From: Lichina pygmaea
Lineage: Eukaryota; Ascomycota; Lichinomycetes; Lichinales; Lichinaceae
Direction of reading: 5' to 3'
Assembly: GCA_963422465.1 (NCBI GenBank)
Contig: OY730173.1
Coordinates: 1,488,001 to 1,552,000 of the forward strand
DNA length: 64,000 nucleotides
Shown in pieces: positions 46,175 through 56,257 of the stretch. A program made the position numbers and the translations under genes. Within the stretch, counting starts at the first letter, position 1; every line of letters starts with the position of its first letter. Below the pieces are notes generated by a model. That model was given only the letters and a program-made list of their open reading frames with translations, ran no database searches and was not told where the DNA came from.

Positions 46175-48976
46175 ATGGAAGACAAGAAGGAACGGGGCAG
46201 GAAGGTCCTGCTCCGGGGCCCAGAGAACTATGAAGACTGGGCACAAGTTATCAGGATGCGGCTATTGGCCGCAAGAGTCTGGCACACCGTCCTTGTAGAG
46301 CCAGAAGAGTCAGAGATGAAGCCTGCCCAAACATCAGCAGCAACAGGATCCAAAGCTCAACGGATTGAGGCCACAAAGGAGTGGCAGGATAGCAAGGCAG
46401 AAGAAGGAAAGGCAGCAGACATCATACTGTCGTCAATTAGTGAAGAGCAGCAAAAGCACGTCCGACGGATCGAGCACCCCTACCACATCTGGAAGACCCT
46501 GAAAGGGATCCACGAACGGCCGAACAACGAGAAGCTGCACAACGCGATGGTACAGCTGTTTTCGAAGGATCTCGGCCGAACGATAGAAGAGAGAGGGTCG
46601 AGGATCCGTGTGCTCAATGCTGAAATAGAGAGCTACGACTCGACGCTGAAACTGCCGGAAAAGACATTAGTGATCCTGCTCCTAGAGTCGTTGACGCCAG
46701 AATACGACACCATGAAGAAGATCCTCATAACGACGGATCAGATCGACGAACTGGACAAGGTCCTGCAGAAGTTAGCAGGAGAAGAGGCACGGATCGTCAA
46801 GGGAGAAGCGGAGCAGGCACTGGCTGTCCGTAAAGAGGGCAAAGGACGGAGCAAGGGCCGACGAGACGGAAAGGACATGAAGTGCTTCCGGTGTGACCGG
46901 ACAGGGCACAGGAAGTCTGAATGTTTCGCGACACGGTCAGCAGACGGAACCCCATTGGAGGACGAACCCCCGGTGAAACCCAGGAAGAGAGGGGAGAAGG
47001 CAAGAGCGGCAACGTACCGGGAGGATGAGGAAGGAGAGAAGACCTACCTCACTTGCCTTGTACCAGATCTGGTGATCGGGGAACCACGGACGAGCGATTG
47101 GATCGTTGACAGCGGTGCGACCCGACACATGAGCTGGGATCTCGGACTATTCGTTGAGTTGAAACCCATGGGAGGCCACCTGTCAGTAGCCAACGGAGAC
47201 AGGCTTGCGATCAAAGGTGTAGGAACTGTACGGACCCGGTTCAACCAGCAGAGCGGTGTTGCGACAGTCACAGGAGTGCTGTACGTACCTGGATTGACTG
47301 CCAACTTGATGTCAGTTTCAGATCTGGACAAGAAGGGGTTCGAGACAACAACAAAGAATGGGGAGATGGCCATAATAAAGAATGGCAGAAGAAGGGTAAC
47401 GGCCAGAAGAGAAAAGGGCACGTACCACTTGAAGGCAAATGGCGAGGTGGTCCTCGCGACGGGACAGGAGAGCCCGACCGGCGGGGCAGGACAGGAGAGT
47501 CCTGCAGACGCGAAGAAGAAGACCTGGCACCGGAGGCTAGGGCATGCAAGCAAGGCTGTCATGAAGAGGGCAGCACTCACCGGCAAACTCGAAGGGTTCG
47601 AGTACGATGAGGAGGAAGTCGAGAACTGTGAGGACTGCATATTAGCCAAAATGCAGAAGACTCTCCGGAAGAAGGCTGAAGCAACAACGACAAGAAAGCT
47701 CGAACTGGTGCACACCGATGTGTGCGGACCTCTGCAAGATGAAGGGTACGACGGATCACGGTACCTGCTGACGATGATTGATGACTGGACCCGGATGACG
47801 TGGGTGTATCCCATGAAGCTCAGGAGTGAGCTACCCGTCGCTTTTGGCAGCTGGAAAGCCATGGTGGAACGGGAATCCGGCGAGAAGCTGTGCAGGATAC
47901 GGTGTGACAACGCCAAAGAATACATCAGTCAGTACTTGAAGCGTCTGAAGCCAGAGGGAGTAAGAGAAGAACCCACCGTGCCGTACAACCCACAGCAAAA
48001 CGGGGTTGCCGAGCGGTATAACCGAACGATTATCGGTCGGGTGAAAGCGATGTTGGCGGACGCGGAGCTGCCGATGCAGCTGTGGCCCGTAGCAGCCCAG
48101 ACGTCAGCGTACCTGGACAACAAGCTGCCACACGGGGATAGGAAGGACTTGCCGGAAGGAGAATGGACGGGACGGACCGTCAACGCAGGCCATCTGAGAG
48201 CCTTTGGGTGTGTCGCATACGTGCATATACCGAAGGAGAAGAGGAAGAAGTTAGATCAACTGGCCTGGAAAGGAGTAATGGTGGGGTACCGGGGTAATCA
48301 CATTTACCTGGTATGGAACCCGGAGACGAAGAAGATTGCGGCTGCAGCGTCCGTACGATTCATGGAAGAGATCGTGGGACAACGAGCGCAGGTGCGACCT
48401 AAGGAGAAGGTCAGCATTGAGGGGGGGTGGCCACAGGTCACCTCAGGGCCCGAGCACAGCATTGAGGGGGGGTGGCCACAGGTCACCTCAGTGCCCGAGC
48501 AAACCAGGACAGAGAGACAGGTGCAAGGCGTACCTGATCGGTCGGACGAACCGGACGAAGAAGACAGTGACGAAGAGTCAGTAAGATACGACGCGGAAGG
48601 GACGGAAGACTCACCTTGGCAGCCCCGACAAGGAGTGGCTGAAGGACCAGCTGAAGCACCTGAGGAAGGAGCTCAGGAGTCGAACGAGTCCGAAGGAAGA
48701 GGTCGTGTGGAGCCTGAAAGAGGTCCACAAGAGAACAGGGCCACAGGCAAGGCCACGAAGGAAGGGTCCGAAAGGGCACAGGAAACAGAGCCAGCGAGGC
48801 GGAGTACGCGGATCCGCAAGGCAACAGGGAAGGCAAAGGAAGGTGCCTTCGCAACAGAAGAATCGGTGTCCGTACCGACGATTCCGAGGTCGGATACGTG
48901 CCTTCTGCGGAAATGCTCGCGGACGAGCCACTCAGCATTCAGGCACGGAAGGAGAAGCTGCAGGGACTTGGTCTGA
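46175..48976 (+). CDS. Copia Gag-protease-integrase polyprotein without reverse transcriptase
   Basis: 933 residues from ATG at 46175. Domains in order: UBN2/Gag-like capsid region (about 10-220, with LLRGPENYEDWAQVIRMRL and LVILLLESLTPEYDTM). Zinc knuckle CFRCDRTGHRKSEC near residue 237 (C-x2-C-x4-H-x4-C). Aspartic protease with WIVDSGATRHMS near 310. GAG-pre-integrase HHCC segment WHRRLGHAS ... CEDCILAK from about 451. Integrase core with HTDVCGPL, RCDNAKEY and GVAERYNRT (D, D, E), ending LRAFGCVAYVHIPKEKRKKL and MVGYRGNHIYLV. The frame then runs through an acidic linker with a tandem repeat and stops where RT should begin. In a complete copia polyprotein about 450 further residues would follow. 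Confidence 0.95.
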   Translation: MEDKKERGRKVLLRGPENYEDWAQVIRMRLLAARVWHTVLVEPEESEMKPAQTSAATGSKAQRIEATKEWQDSKAEEGKAADIILSSISEEQQKHVRRIEHPYHIWKTLKGIHERPNNEKLHNAMVQLFSKDLGRTIEERGSRIRVLNAEIESYDSTLKLPEKTLVILLLESLTPEYDTMKKILITTDQIDELDKVLQKLAGEEARIVKGEAEQALAVRKEGKGRSKGRRDGKDMKCFRCDRTGHRKSECFATRSADGTPLEDEPPVKPRKRGEKARAATYREDEEGEKTYLTCLVPDLVIGEPRTSDWIVDSGATRHMSWDLGLFVELKPMGGHLSVANGDRLAIKGVGTVRTRFNQQSGVATVTGVLYVPGLTANLMSVSDLDKKGFETTTKNGEMAIIKNGRRRVTARREKGTYHLKANGEVVLATGQESPTGGAGQESPADAKKKTWHRRLGHASKAVMKRAALTGKLEGFEYDEEEVENCEDCILAKMQKTLRKKAEATTTRKLELVHTDVCGPLQDEGYDGSRYLLTMIDDWTRMTWVYPMKLRSELPVAFGSWKAMVERESGEKLCRIRCDNAKEYISQYLKRLKPEGVREEPTVPYNPQQNGVAERYNRTIIGRVKAMLADAELPMQLWPVAAQTSAYLDNKLPHGDRKDLPEGEWTGRTVNAGHLRAFGCVAYVHIPKEKRKKLDQLAWKGVMVGYRGNHIYLVWNPETKKIAAAASVRFMEEIVGQRAQVRPKEKVSIEGGWPQVTSGPEHSIEGGWPQVTSVPEQTRTERQVQGVPDRSDEPDEEDSDEESVRYDAEGTEDSPWQPRQGVAEGPAEAPEEGAQESNESEGRGRVEPERGPQENRATGKATKEGSERAQETEPARRSTRIRKATGKAKEGAFATEESVSVPTIPRSDTCLLRKCSRTSHSAFRHGRRSCRDLV
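48410..48500 (+). repeat. Tandem duplication of about 45 bp inside the copia frame
   Basis: Two near-identical units each encode SIEGGWPQVTS. The unit contains a TTGAGGGGGGGTGG purine run resembling the element's own polypurine tract. Confidence 0.9.
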
Positions 48977-48984
48977 CACAGTAG
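48892..48984 (+). pseudogene. Remnant of the RNase H C-terminal end, out of frame
   Basis: In a frame shifted relative to the main polyprotein, 30 codons read GYVPSAEMLADEPLSIQARK and end in GLGLTQ then TAG. This resembles the usual end of copia polyproteins (…ADxLTK…L..LGL). It implies an internal deletion that joined the post-integrase linker directly to the last bases of RNase H. Confidence 0.7.
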
Positions 48985-49058
48985 ACGAGATGTCAGCTAA
49001 CGGAAGCAGCAGAGGACGGTGGGCCTACATACTCACCTTGGAGAGCTAAATTGCAAAG

Positions 49059-49098
49059 TGGAGGTGCAGCTCGAGTGGAGGTGCAGCTCGAGGGGGGG
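49059..49098 (+). promoter_or_regulatory. Polypurine tract preceded by a 17-bp tandem duplication
   Basis: GTGGAGGTGCAGCTCGA is repeated twice, followed by AGGGGGGG immediately before the right LTR. The G run is the expected plus-strand priming tract. Confidence 0.8.
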
Positions 49099-49290
49099 TG
49101 TTGAAGTTGGGCGATCTGCAACGTCATACCACGTGACTTACAGAAGGGCGCTAACCCTAGATTGGGAAGAAGGGTTTTCTCATTTTTCATTGTAGACGAA
49201 TGTCTTAGTACATCCTATTGAATACAAGATCCTATTGTCTTCTAAGTGCCTCGTCATTCTGAAGTGTCACCGACACCGATTATCCCAACA
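49099..49290 (+). repeat. Right LTR of copia element
   Basis: 192 bp, identical by eye to the left LTR, and followed by the second copy of target duplication GCCAT. Confidence 0.95.
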
Positions 49291-49740
49291 GCCATCCACA
49301 GGGGGCAGGCTGGAGGCTCGAAGCCAGGGACCCGGCACTTGGGCAGGGAGGCGGCAAGGCCTATATTGCCTGTGCGAATCTGCGTCAATATGCTGGGGTG
49401 TGTGCCTTCGGTAAGCCGGTGTGTAGCCGGAGGGCTGCCTTGTAGGGCATCTTGTTAGGTCTCCAGGCCCCTCCTCCAGGGCTGGGGTCAGTATGGCGGT
49501 GGGGTGGCCGGGGTCCCCCTTCCAGCTGACGCTAGCGATCCCAGCACCACTGATCGGCAGTGCGGCGGGGGCGCGGCGTCTGGCCCGGGATCGTCCGACC
49601 GTGGGGGAGGCCCAGCCTCGTGGCGGTGGTCTCTATCTGCTGTTGCTGCCGCCACAGGATCTCTTTCGCCCACTCGTGCTGATCCCTGCCCGGCGCCGTC
49701 CCGGCGGCCCGCCGAGGTCCGCGTCGGCCCAATTCCATGG
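49291..49740 (-). mobile_element. LINE 3' end, copy B, proximal part
   Basis: Continues copy B after the copia insertion. Bases from 49291 match copy C from about 62709 in order. The minus-strand frame 49738-49532 (HEWAKEILWRQQ ... ADQWCWDR) matches copy A (HHWAESILWPQR ... SEQWCWERW). It is truncated at about 49740. Confidence 0.8.
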
Positions 49741-49762
49741 TTATATGATATCCGATTGTCTC

Positions 49763-49825
49763 CTAGCGTAATCTATCTTAGCTAGTTCTAGGATAGAGTA
49801 GGATTTCAATTCAATACAATACAAT
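49763..49825 (+). mobile_element. Short LINE tail in opposite orientation
   Basis: The sequence from GCGTAATCTATCTTAGCTAG to the ACAAT repeat is the reverse complement of the copy B tail (ATTGT repeat, GAGTTCCTACTCT, GCTAGTCTAGATTACGC). It abuts the truncated head of copy B, so two LINE ends are joined head to head within about 25 bp. Confidence 0.7.
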
Positions 49826-50145
49826 GACATCTGATTGTCCGGTGGTTGGTGTATACTCACATACTCATGGGGTGCGTGTATTCACAGGGCGTATGTACTC
49901 ACGAGGTGTACAGTACATACCCACGGGATACAAGAGATCATGTCATACTGTAAATATGATATCATCAAGGCACTCATCTCAAGCCGACGGTGTGGACGTA
50001 TGATACCCACGACAAGAGTCATAGCATACCTACAGTTCGGCAGAGCCAACGACACTCCCGTCTTGATTCCTCACTCCCCGTAGACAGTACCACACCCGTA
50101 TCATTCTAGTCTCCGCTGTTCTTGATCTTCGTCCCCGGTAGCGAT
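49826..50145. other. Intergenic, HET-C 3' flank
   Basis: GTGTACTCAC-type short repeats lie at 49845-49920. No gene seen. Confidence 0.45.
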
Positions 50146-52926
50146 TTAGTACCGATATCCTGGGTCCCCTCCGTCCGGTGGCGGTGGTGGTTGTTGGTAT
50201 TCGTAGCCTGGGTACTGCTGCTGCTGGTGGTCCCATGAATAGTCCTGATCTTGGTATCTAGACGGTGGTGGCCCGGCTTCGGCATAGCCACCGCCGCCGA
50301 CGTATCCCCCATCCGGCCCGTAATCGCCGCCTGCGTACGACGAGTATCGGGACTCTGTGCCGGCCCCGGGTGGTGCTGCAGAATAGTAAGTCAAATCTGA
50401 CGACGGCTGCGTTGGCGCCGCGTACTCCAATGCCCCTGGGTAGCCTGGCTGCCGTTGCTGCTGATAGGCCATAGCAGATGGCTCTTGGCTTCGGTACCCA
50501 TACTCGGCGCTGGCGGTAGGTGCGTACGGATCCTGGCCGTGGTACCCATACTCCGCACTGGGGGTAGGAGCGTACGGATCCCGGCTGTGTTGACCATAAT
50601 CCTGGGAGGACGACAGGTGGTGTTGAGAGTGCTCGTGGGACTCGGAAGGTGGGGATTCATCCCGTGGGTCGGGCGGATCGTCAGTGTCTCGATATCTCGC
50701 ACCGCCGCCGCCGCCGCCGCCGCCGAGCCCAAGCTTGCTGGCAAGCCGACCCCACTCTGAATCCTGCATCGTGCCGTGTCCTCCACCGTCGTCTTGGGCG
50801 CCGTGGTGTCCATGCCCATGCCCATGCCCGTGATCATGCCCGTGATCATGCCCATGTCCACTCTCTCGGAGATTACCCCCGCGTTTGACGCTCTCGGAGC
50901 CCAAGGCGCTGTTTAGGCTGGATCCCCGCCCCGGCTGCGACTCGGCCCACTTCCTGACCCGCTCGAACATGTCCCGATGGAGCTCGAGACGCGGATCTCG
51001 GACGGCGGGATGATGCAAGACGCGAACAATGTCGTCCGTCACCTGCTGCACCGGCACCCCCGGATGAGACCATGCGTATATGATCCTGGGCCCCACGTAC
51101 TTCACCACGACGGCCGCGACCTGGCCTGCCACCTCGTTCAGGATGTTGGTAAAGTGGTCCTTCGACAGCAGACTGTGGGTCGGGTCGGTGCAGTACGGGT
51201 CGGTCCAGGGTTCGAACTGGTGTCTGCCGGCCGAATCCACGACGGCGCTGGAGCCTTCTTGCAGCTGCTTCGCGACCGCGTTGATGATCGGCCTGATGAA
51301 AGGAGCCAGCAGGCTGAGCACGAACACCGTGATCGTCTCGGATATGCGCTCGCAAAGCGCCTGCAACCCCGGGATCTTCTCGATCGTCGCAGAGATGGCC
51401 TTGACGACCTTGTCGCGAAACTCCAAGATCGGATAGATCTGGGCGGCGGTCTTGACCGGATCAAAGCTGGCGCTCATGCCAGGTATTCCTGGGGCTGGTG
51501 GCCCTCCGACCGAGCCAGGAGGCGCTGCGAAATCTGCTGTCGGCATCGGCCGTGCTCTCGACCGGTGCGCCTCGTGATGATCGCTCTCATACGGCCCCCC
51601 TCGCGAAGCATTGGCACGCTCGTGGGCATCGGAAACATCTCGCAGCGCCGTTGCCTCGGCCGATAGGACGCTACCGACGCCAGGTATCTGCGAGAGCAGC
51701 GTCGCGACCCCGTTGCTTCCGGACCCGGCGTCCGCCTTGCCGCCAGAGCTAGGGTTCTTGGTCAGCTTCTGGGCATCGATCAGCGCCTTGTCCATCACAT
51801 TGATCTCGCTCTGCGTAAAATGATCGGTGGCTTCTCCCAGGACCGAATGCAGAAAGTCGACAGCGCCGAAAGTGCCCGTTATCAATGGAAAGACACGTTT
51901 CCCGCGGACGTCAAGCTCCGTCGCGGTGCCGGTATGCGGAAAGACCTGGCTGTATCCGAGCTCTCGCAGAGCCAGTTCGACATAGTTTGCTGAGAGGCGT
52001 CAGTCGACTCAGGTACTTCAAACCACCGCATCTCCTGCCCGTAGCGCCTACAATGAGCCGAGAAATCCTCCACGCAGTGCAGACCCTGCCCAAGGCATCG
52101 AAGCGCCTCGGAAAGGTCCGCCTCTCTGCCCCTCGTGTCACCGGCGCCGGAAGTGTAGAGTCGTCCGAAGTGGATGCTCCTGGCGAAGCTGTACTTGATG
52201 TACCCCGAGCTAGTCGCCCAGAACCCGGACTCGTTCGCGATATAGTTCTTCATGCCGGTCTGCGGGTCGATGGCGAGCTCGGCCGGCGTGACCGGCGGCC
52301 TGAGTCGAGGGTCGTACCGGCGGGCATCCGCGTTGTCGGCATAGTCTCGGGGATTGTCGCTGGGGTTGGTGCGCTCATCAGCTTCCGCCTTGCAACAGGA
52401 CGACCGGCTTTCGTACATGTGCTCCTCTGGACGATACACGCCCAGCCGTTCCTCCGTCACTTCAAACTCCCCCGTGGCGTAGCCGAATGACAGAAACGAC
52501 AAGACCCAGACCTGGACCACGCGTTCAGCGATCAGATCTGCACGTCGGGCAACATGATGAGCAGGTCGGCACCCTACCAGGATTCTGATGGTATCGGCCT
52601 GCACGCCACGTAGGGTGCCGACGTCGAGAGCCTGGGAGTAGTCTCTCAACCTGTAGGAATCAGATTCCTGGAGACGACCAGATCCGCGAGAGCACTTACC
52701 AGTTGCCAAAGTACACACGCTTGATCATGACCGAGGTCCACTTATGATGCCGGAGAAAAGGTACGGTCTTGAGGAGATCCTCAAGGTCGCCATGTCGCCA
52801 GTTGTGCCCCTCTATCCGCGATATCGAGGCGATGTTACCAGCGCCAAAGGCTGCTGCCGGGGTCACCAAGGCGATGAGACATATGGCGACGATAACGAAG
52901 GCGACCTGGCCCCTCGGAAGCGCCAT
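50146..52926 (-). CDS. het-c: HET-C heterokaryon-incompatibility-type protein
   Basis: Five exons: 52926-52700, 52650-52578, 52511-52417, 52359-52052 and 51989-50146. They encode 848 residues; introns are 49-66 nt. A signal peptide (AFVIVAICLIALVTPAAA) is followed by the HET-C domain: GAGNIASISRIEGHNWRHGD, VYFGNWLRDYSQALDVGTLR, VWVLSFLSFGYATGEFEVT, GMKNYIANESG, EALRCLGQGLHCVEDFSAH, SNYVELALRELGY, and VLGEATDHFTQSEINVMDKA. The C-terminal 250 residues are Gly/His/Tyr/Pro-rich, with a His-Gly-Asp run (about 50805-50860) and a 16-residue tandem duplication (YAPTPSAEYGYHGQDP then YAPTASAEYGYRSQEP). By family knowledge het-c alleles control vegetative incompatibility in Neurospora and the protein is membrane- or wall-associated. 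All four introns join conserved residues, so the model is firm; allele specificity cannot be read here. Confidence 0.95.
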
Positions 52927-53650
52927 CGTAACTGACGTACGCGTGTGTCGTTGAGCTTACCAGTACGGAGGTGAGGTGGGGTCGATGTGGGGTCGCTTGA
53001 TTGATAGCGGCTACCCGTGCCTATGGGGGGGGGGGGGGGGCAATACCCCCCTCGGAGGGGGGTGTTCCGGACGTACCGAAGGGGCGGGAGAGGGGGGTAC
53101 CGAAGTGCCCCACCAGTGGCACGGGACCGTAGTGATGTACGGTAATTACCGGTCCGGTACCGGTACGTATGTACCGTACCGTACGAGGGTACGTACGTAC
53201 GATTAGCATCGATAAGGCGGCGGAAGCACCAAGCCTGTCGCAATTCGTCCTGAGTGACCAGTCGCCGCAGGAGTCGTTAGGCGACCCGGTGTACTGCTCT
53301 TACTGATCAAGCACTTTGTGCCTCGTAAACGACGGCGCTCTTGTACGTATTATCATTCTTCGGTTTGTGCTGGTCTTTCATAGTCTGCCATGTGTCAGGA
53401 TGATTGCATTGCCTTTGCTCCGCCACACTTTTCAACCCTACGCCGCCAACCATGCCCGTCATTCATTCTTGTCGATGAGTTGGACGTGGGAAGTTCAGAC
53501 TACGGAGCTCCGTCTTCCCTAGGCATGATAATAAGGGAGCCGTTTCAGTCCAGTACTCTCCCGCTGCATGTGAAGCAGCAGGAGGGTGGTGGCCGACGTC
53601 TAAGCTTGTATATCCCCTCGACGACGATAAGCCCGGCCCGATCAGCACCA
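52927..53650. other. Intergenic with 16-nt G run and GTAC cluster
   Basis: A G run at 53025-53040 is followed by complementary C5/G6 blocks (53045-53065) able to fold. A dense CGGTACCGGTACG cluster lies at 53138-53200. No gene seen. Confidence 0.5.
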
Positions 53651-54574
53651 TCAGTCTGCGACACGAAGATGCAAGTCAGTATGTGTGCTTTAACAAAATG
53701 AAATCTATAGTAGGGTTCTGGATGTACAGCGTCACAGTATACATTGCGGCTACCGCTGAAGTCCACTCACCGTCATCGTCGGAGCCATAGTCAATACTCA
53801 GCAGCCCCTTCGCTGCGTGTTGGACGGTCGGCGAAGCTGAGATGGGTGTCTTGTCGGCTGTCGACCGCCCTGGCGTGGTGACAGATACAGCTGCTGTGCG
53901 CTCAAGATCGGCTCCCGCCGGTGCATGAGGCCCAGGAGAAGTTTCCGTGGCCACCCCTTTCCGCTTCTGGCGCGCATCATCTGGTGTCTCCGATATCGAG
54001 GATGATTTGCGCAACTTGACGCCTTTCAATCCTTCCTTCTCTCCCACCCGTCTCCTCTTTCTACTGGTCGTTTTCCACCGCTCGCCGACGGCGTCGACCT
54101 CGCCTCGACCCTTTTCTCCATCGTCATCGAGGAGGAGCGCTCTGTCGGCAGTCTCCTGCTGCTTCCGAAAGACCTCGAGTTGCTCCTCGGTCTCCCTCTT
54201 GACGGCCGCCTCCTTGACCCTAGTCGACTCCAGTACAGAGTCAAGGAACTCCACTTCGTCTTCGTCTAGGGAGCGAAACTGGTTCTTGAGCCTGATGGAT
54301 TCCTCAAAGGCCTCCTGCTTGGCGGCTGATGAGATCCACAGAACCCTGATATGTCAGTCCACGATGCTGCAATCGGCTTTGGAATGCGACGTCCGTCGAC
54401 GAGCTTACCTTTATTCTGCTGCAGGATCTCATAGAGACTCTTTTCTCCCTCTTGCCGGCCATCCTTCTCTTTGCTTCGACGCGCCTCTTCGACGTCTTTG
54501 CGTGCTTCGTCCCAATCATCCGGTTTCCGGGCGCCTTCCTCGGTCGAGCCAGCGGCGACGAATCTTGACGTCAT
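53651..54574 (-). CDS. FAM192A/Fyv6-type nuclear protein (NIP30 domain)
   Basis: Exons 54574-54409, 54325-53771 and a terminal exon of only 5 nt (53655-53651, AC-TGA) encode 241 residues. The start gives MTSRFVAAGSTEEG. The conserved N-terminal domain reads EKSLYEILQQNK-AAKQEAFE, then ESIRLKNQFRSLDEDEVEFL, LDSVLESTRVKEAAVK and TEEQLEVFRKQQ, the FAM192A/Fyv6 signature. The middle is basic (SRKRRRVGEKEGLKGVKLRK) and the end is LLSIDYGSDDD followed by a final D and stop from the tiny exon. The acidic ending DYGSDDDD is typical. By family knowledge yeast Fyv6 is a second-step splicing factor, and mammalian FAM192A/PIP30 binds the PA28-gamma proteasome activator. Which role applies here is unknown. 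Confidence 0.92.
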
Positions 54575-55840
54575 GTTGAGTGCAAGAGAGCAGCCTACAT
54601 CTGCACCGATGGTTACGGACTTGGACGTCGATATGTACTGTAATTAAATAGGCTAGCTTCAAGCTGCCAGTAGTTCACGAGTCTGGCCGCGTTGTAGGCT
54701 CGCACTTATGACTCTGGTGGGGTATGCAGCCCCCAAGGGGTCTCTCCACAGGAATCCCAGAGTACGCCGGCGACTACTTTAGGGTCTGTTAACTACTTCT
54801 TTTGTAGATCGGTTCCCACAGCTTGACAAAAGTCTTCGACGGTGCTAAGTCCTGGCCTGTCCAGCACTCTGTGAAGTAGTCGCACCCTGGTACTTATTTG
54901 CAGGGATGGAAGCATCAGGCAGAAGCGCCCTTCTTCATCGTACTAGGCATGAAAGAATGAAGCATGGAGTATCACAAGAGACGATGCTGTGCGTACGTAC
55001 GAAGTACGTATGTACTGTAGAAGAACGAGAGAGCTCTAGGTCGGACGAAGGACTACTACAGCTACCTGCCATGGCCGGCTGACGACACCGCCTTGCTGGC
55101 TTAAATACCTTTCTGTAGCAATCTGAGCCATCTTATGTTCCTAAGCTGCTATAGCTCTGGTGGTGGTGCCGCTGCAGAGTTCCATCACTGGAGGGACCCG
55201 TGATCAAAGAGCTGTTTTGTGGAGCGAAGAACACATGTTCTTTCAATGAACTCACTCAAGAGTGGCTTGAGACTGAATTCAACATGTTCAAGGGGGGAGA
55301 TGAAAGGATGAGAAGGGGCACCGCGGATGAAGAGGGCGAGCACGACGCAGAACATGCGTATAATAAGACAGGAAGGGCGGGAGACTGAGAGTTGTCGACA
55401 ACCATTTGTAGATCAAGCACTCTGTATGAAAACAAGAAATCATCTGGGGGTAGATGTGACTGTGATCGGGGTAGTGCCTGGTCTCTCAAGTATTCTTCTG
55501 TGTTCTCTCTTCTTCAAAATGCTTTTGGAACCAGAACTCCACCGGCCCTGCCACGGACGAAGGGAGTCTCCCCAGTCGATCGTAGATAACGCCAAGCGTT
55601 GCCCAGGACAGAGTCAAGAGATAGGCGAGAAAAGGACATGTTGTTTGGCTGTGGCTCGTCCGTGCCTGGCTCACGGCTCGGCGGCAAGGGACCGGTCAGG
55701 TGAGCTGGAAGCTTGTTCGGGTCTGCATTGATCTGTCTCGTGAACTCGGCCGCACATCGATCGCGAATGTTGCTCCTCTTGACAAGAAGCCCGTTTTCCC
55801 TATTGTATTGTTCCTGGAGGTGTTGGGACAGAAGGTGTTA
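54575..55840. other. Intergenic region
   Basis: No supported gene. A GTAC cluster lies at 54990-55020. Frames at 55200-55730 have no domain or consistent splice pattern. Confidence 0.45.
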
Positions 55841-55897
55841 ATTTCGGCACTGAGAGGTTGAGAGAGGGAGTCACTCTTCCGAGACATTGTCCATGGT

Positions 55898-56257
55898 TCA
55901 GAAGAGGACACGGTTTTGTGACCAGGACCGACTTACAGCCCAGACCTCACAGACCCACATCCAGGATATCCACCATCTGTAGGCTTCCGGTTCCAGCATT
56001 TCCACTCTGGCTGGGTTTGTCCTGTAGCCGGCGACGAGCTCCTCTATCGAGATCCCGTGGCCTGTGAGAGGCTTCTCTAGCTTTGGAGGATCCCGATTCG
56101 CAGCCGACTGGGCCCTCTCCACATTTCGGGCTCGTTGTTCCTCTGCCGATGCTCGACGGATTTCGCCATCTTCTGTGGGTGATCTGATGCTCAGACCTTG
56201 CACTCCTACAAGCACGAAGGTCACCACGAGGGTAGCAAAGTTGAGTATTTTCATCAT
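55898..56257 (-). CDS. Small putative secreted protein
   Basis: An ATG pair at 56257/56254 opens a 119-residue frame with a clear signal peptide (ILNFATLVVTFVLVGVQG, about residues 4-21). A hydrophilic, Arg/Glu-rich mature part follows (IRRASAEEQRARNVERAQS) and an aromatic segment (EAYRWWISWMWVCEVWA). A GTAAGT donor occurs at 55936 and a possible acceptor (CTCTCAG) near 55850, which would end the protein at about 110 residues (…VWA-CRN). Only one or two cysteines are present. I do not recognise a family. Secretion is inferred from the signal peptide alone. Confidence 0.5.
   Translation of the reverse strand: MMKILNFATLVVTFVLVGVQGLSIRSPTEDGEIRRASAEEQRARNVERAQSAANRDPPKLEKPLTGHGISIEELVAGYRTNPARVEMLEPEAYRWWISWMWVCEVWAVSRSWSQNRVLF

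Larger units (their letters stand above)
45818..49290 (+). mobile_element. Ty1/copia LTR retrotransposon lacking RT-RNase H, 3473 bp
   Basis: Two 192-bp LTRs that read identical base for base (45818-46009 and 49099-49290) start TGTTG and end CAACA. A 5-bp target duplication GCCAT lies at 45813-45817 and 49291-49295. A primer-binding site follows the left LTR and a purine tract precedes the right one. The single large frame has Gag, protease and integrase but no reverse transcriptase. Identical LTRs mean the insertion is young, so the truncated form itself probably moved, with RT supplied in trans (inference). It sits inside LINE copy B. Confidence 0.95.
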
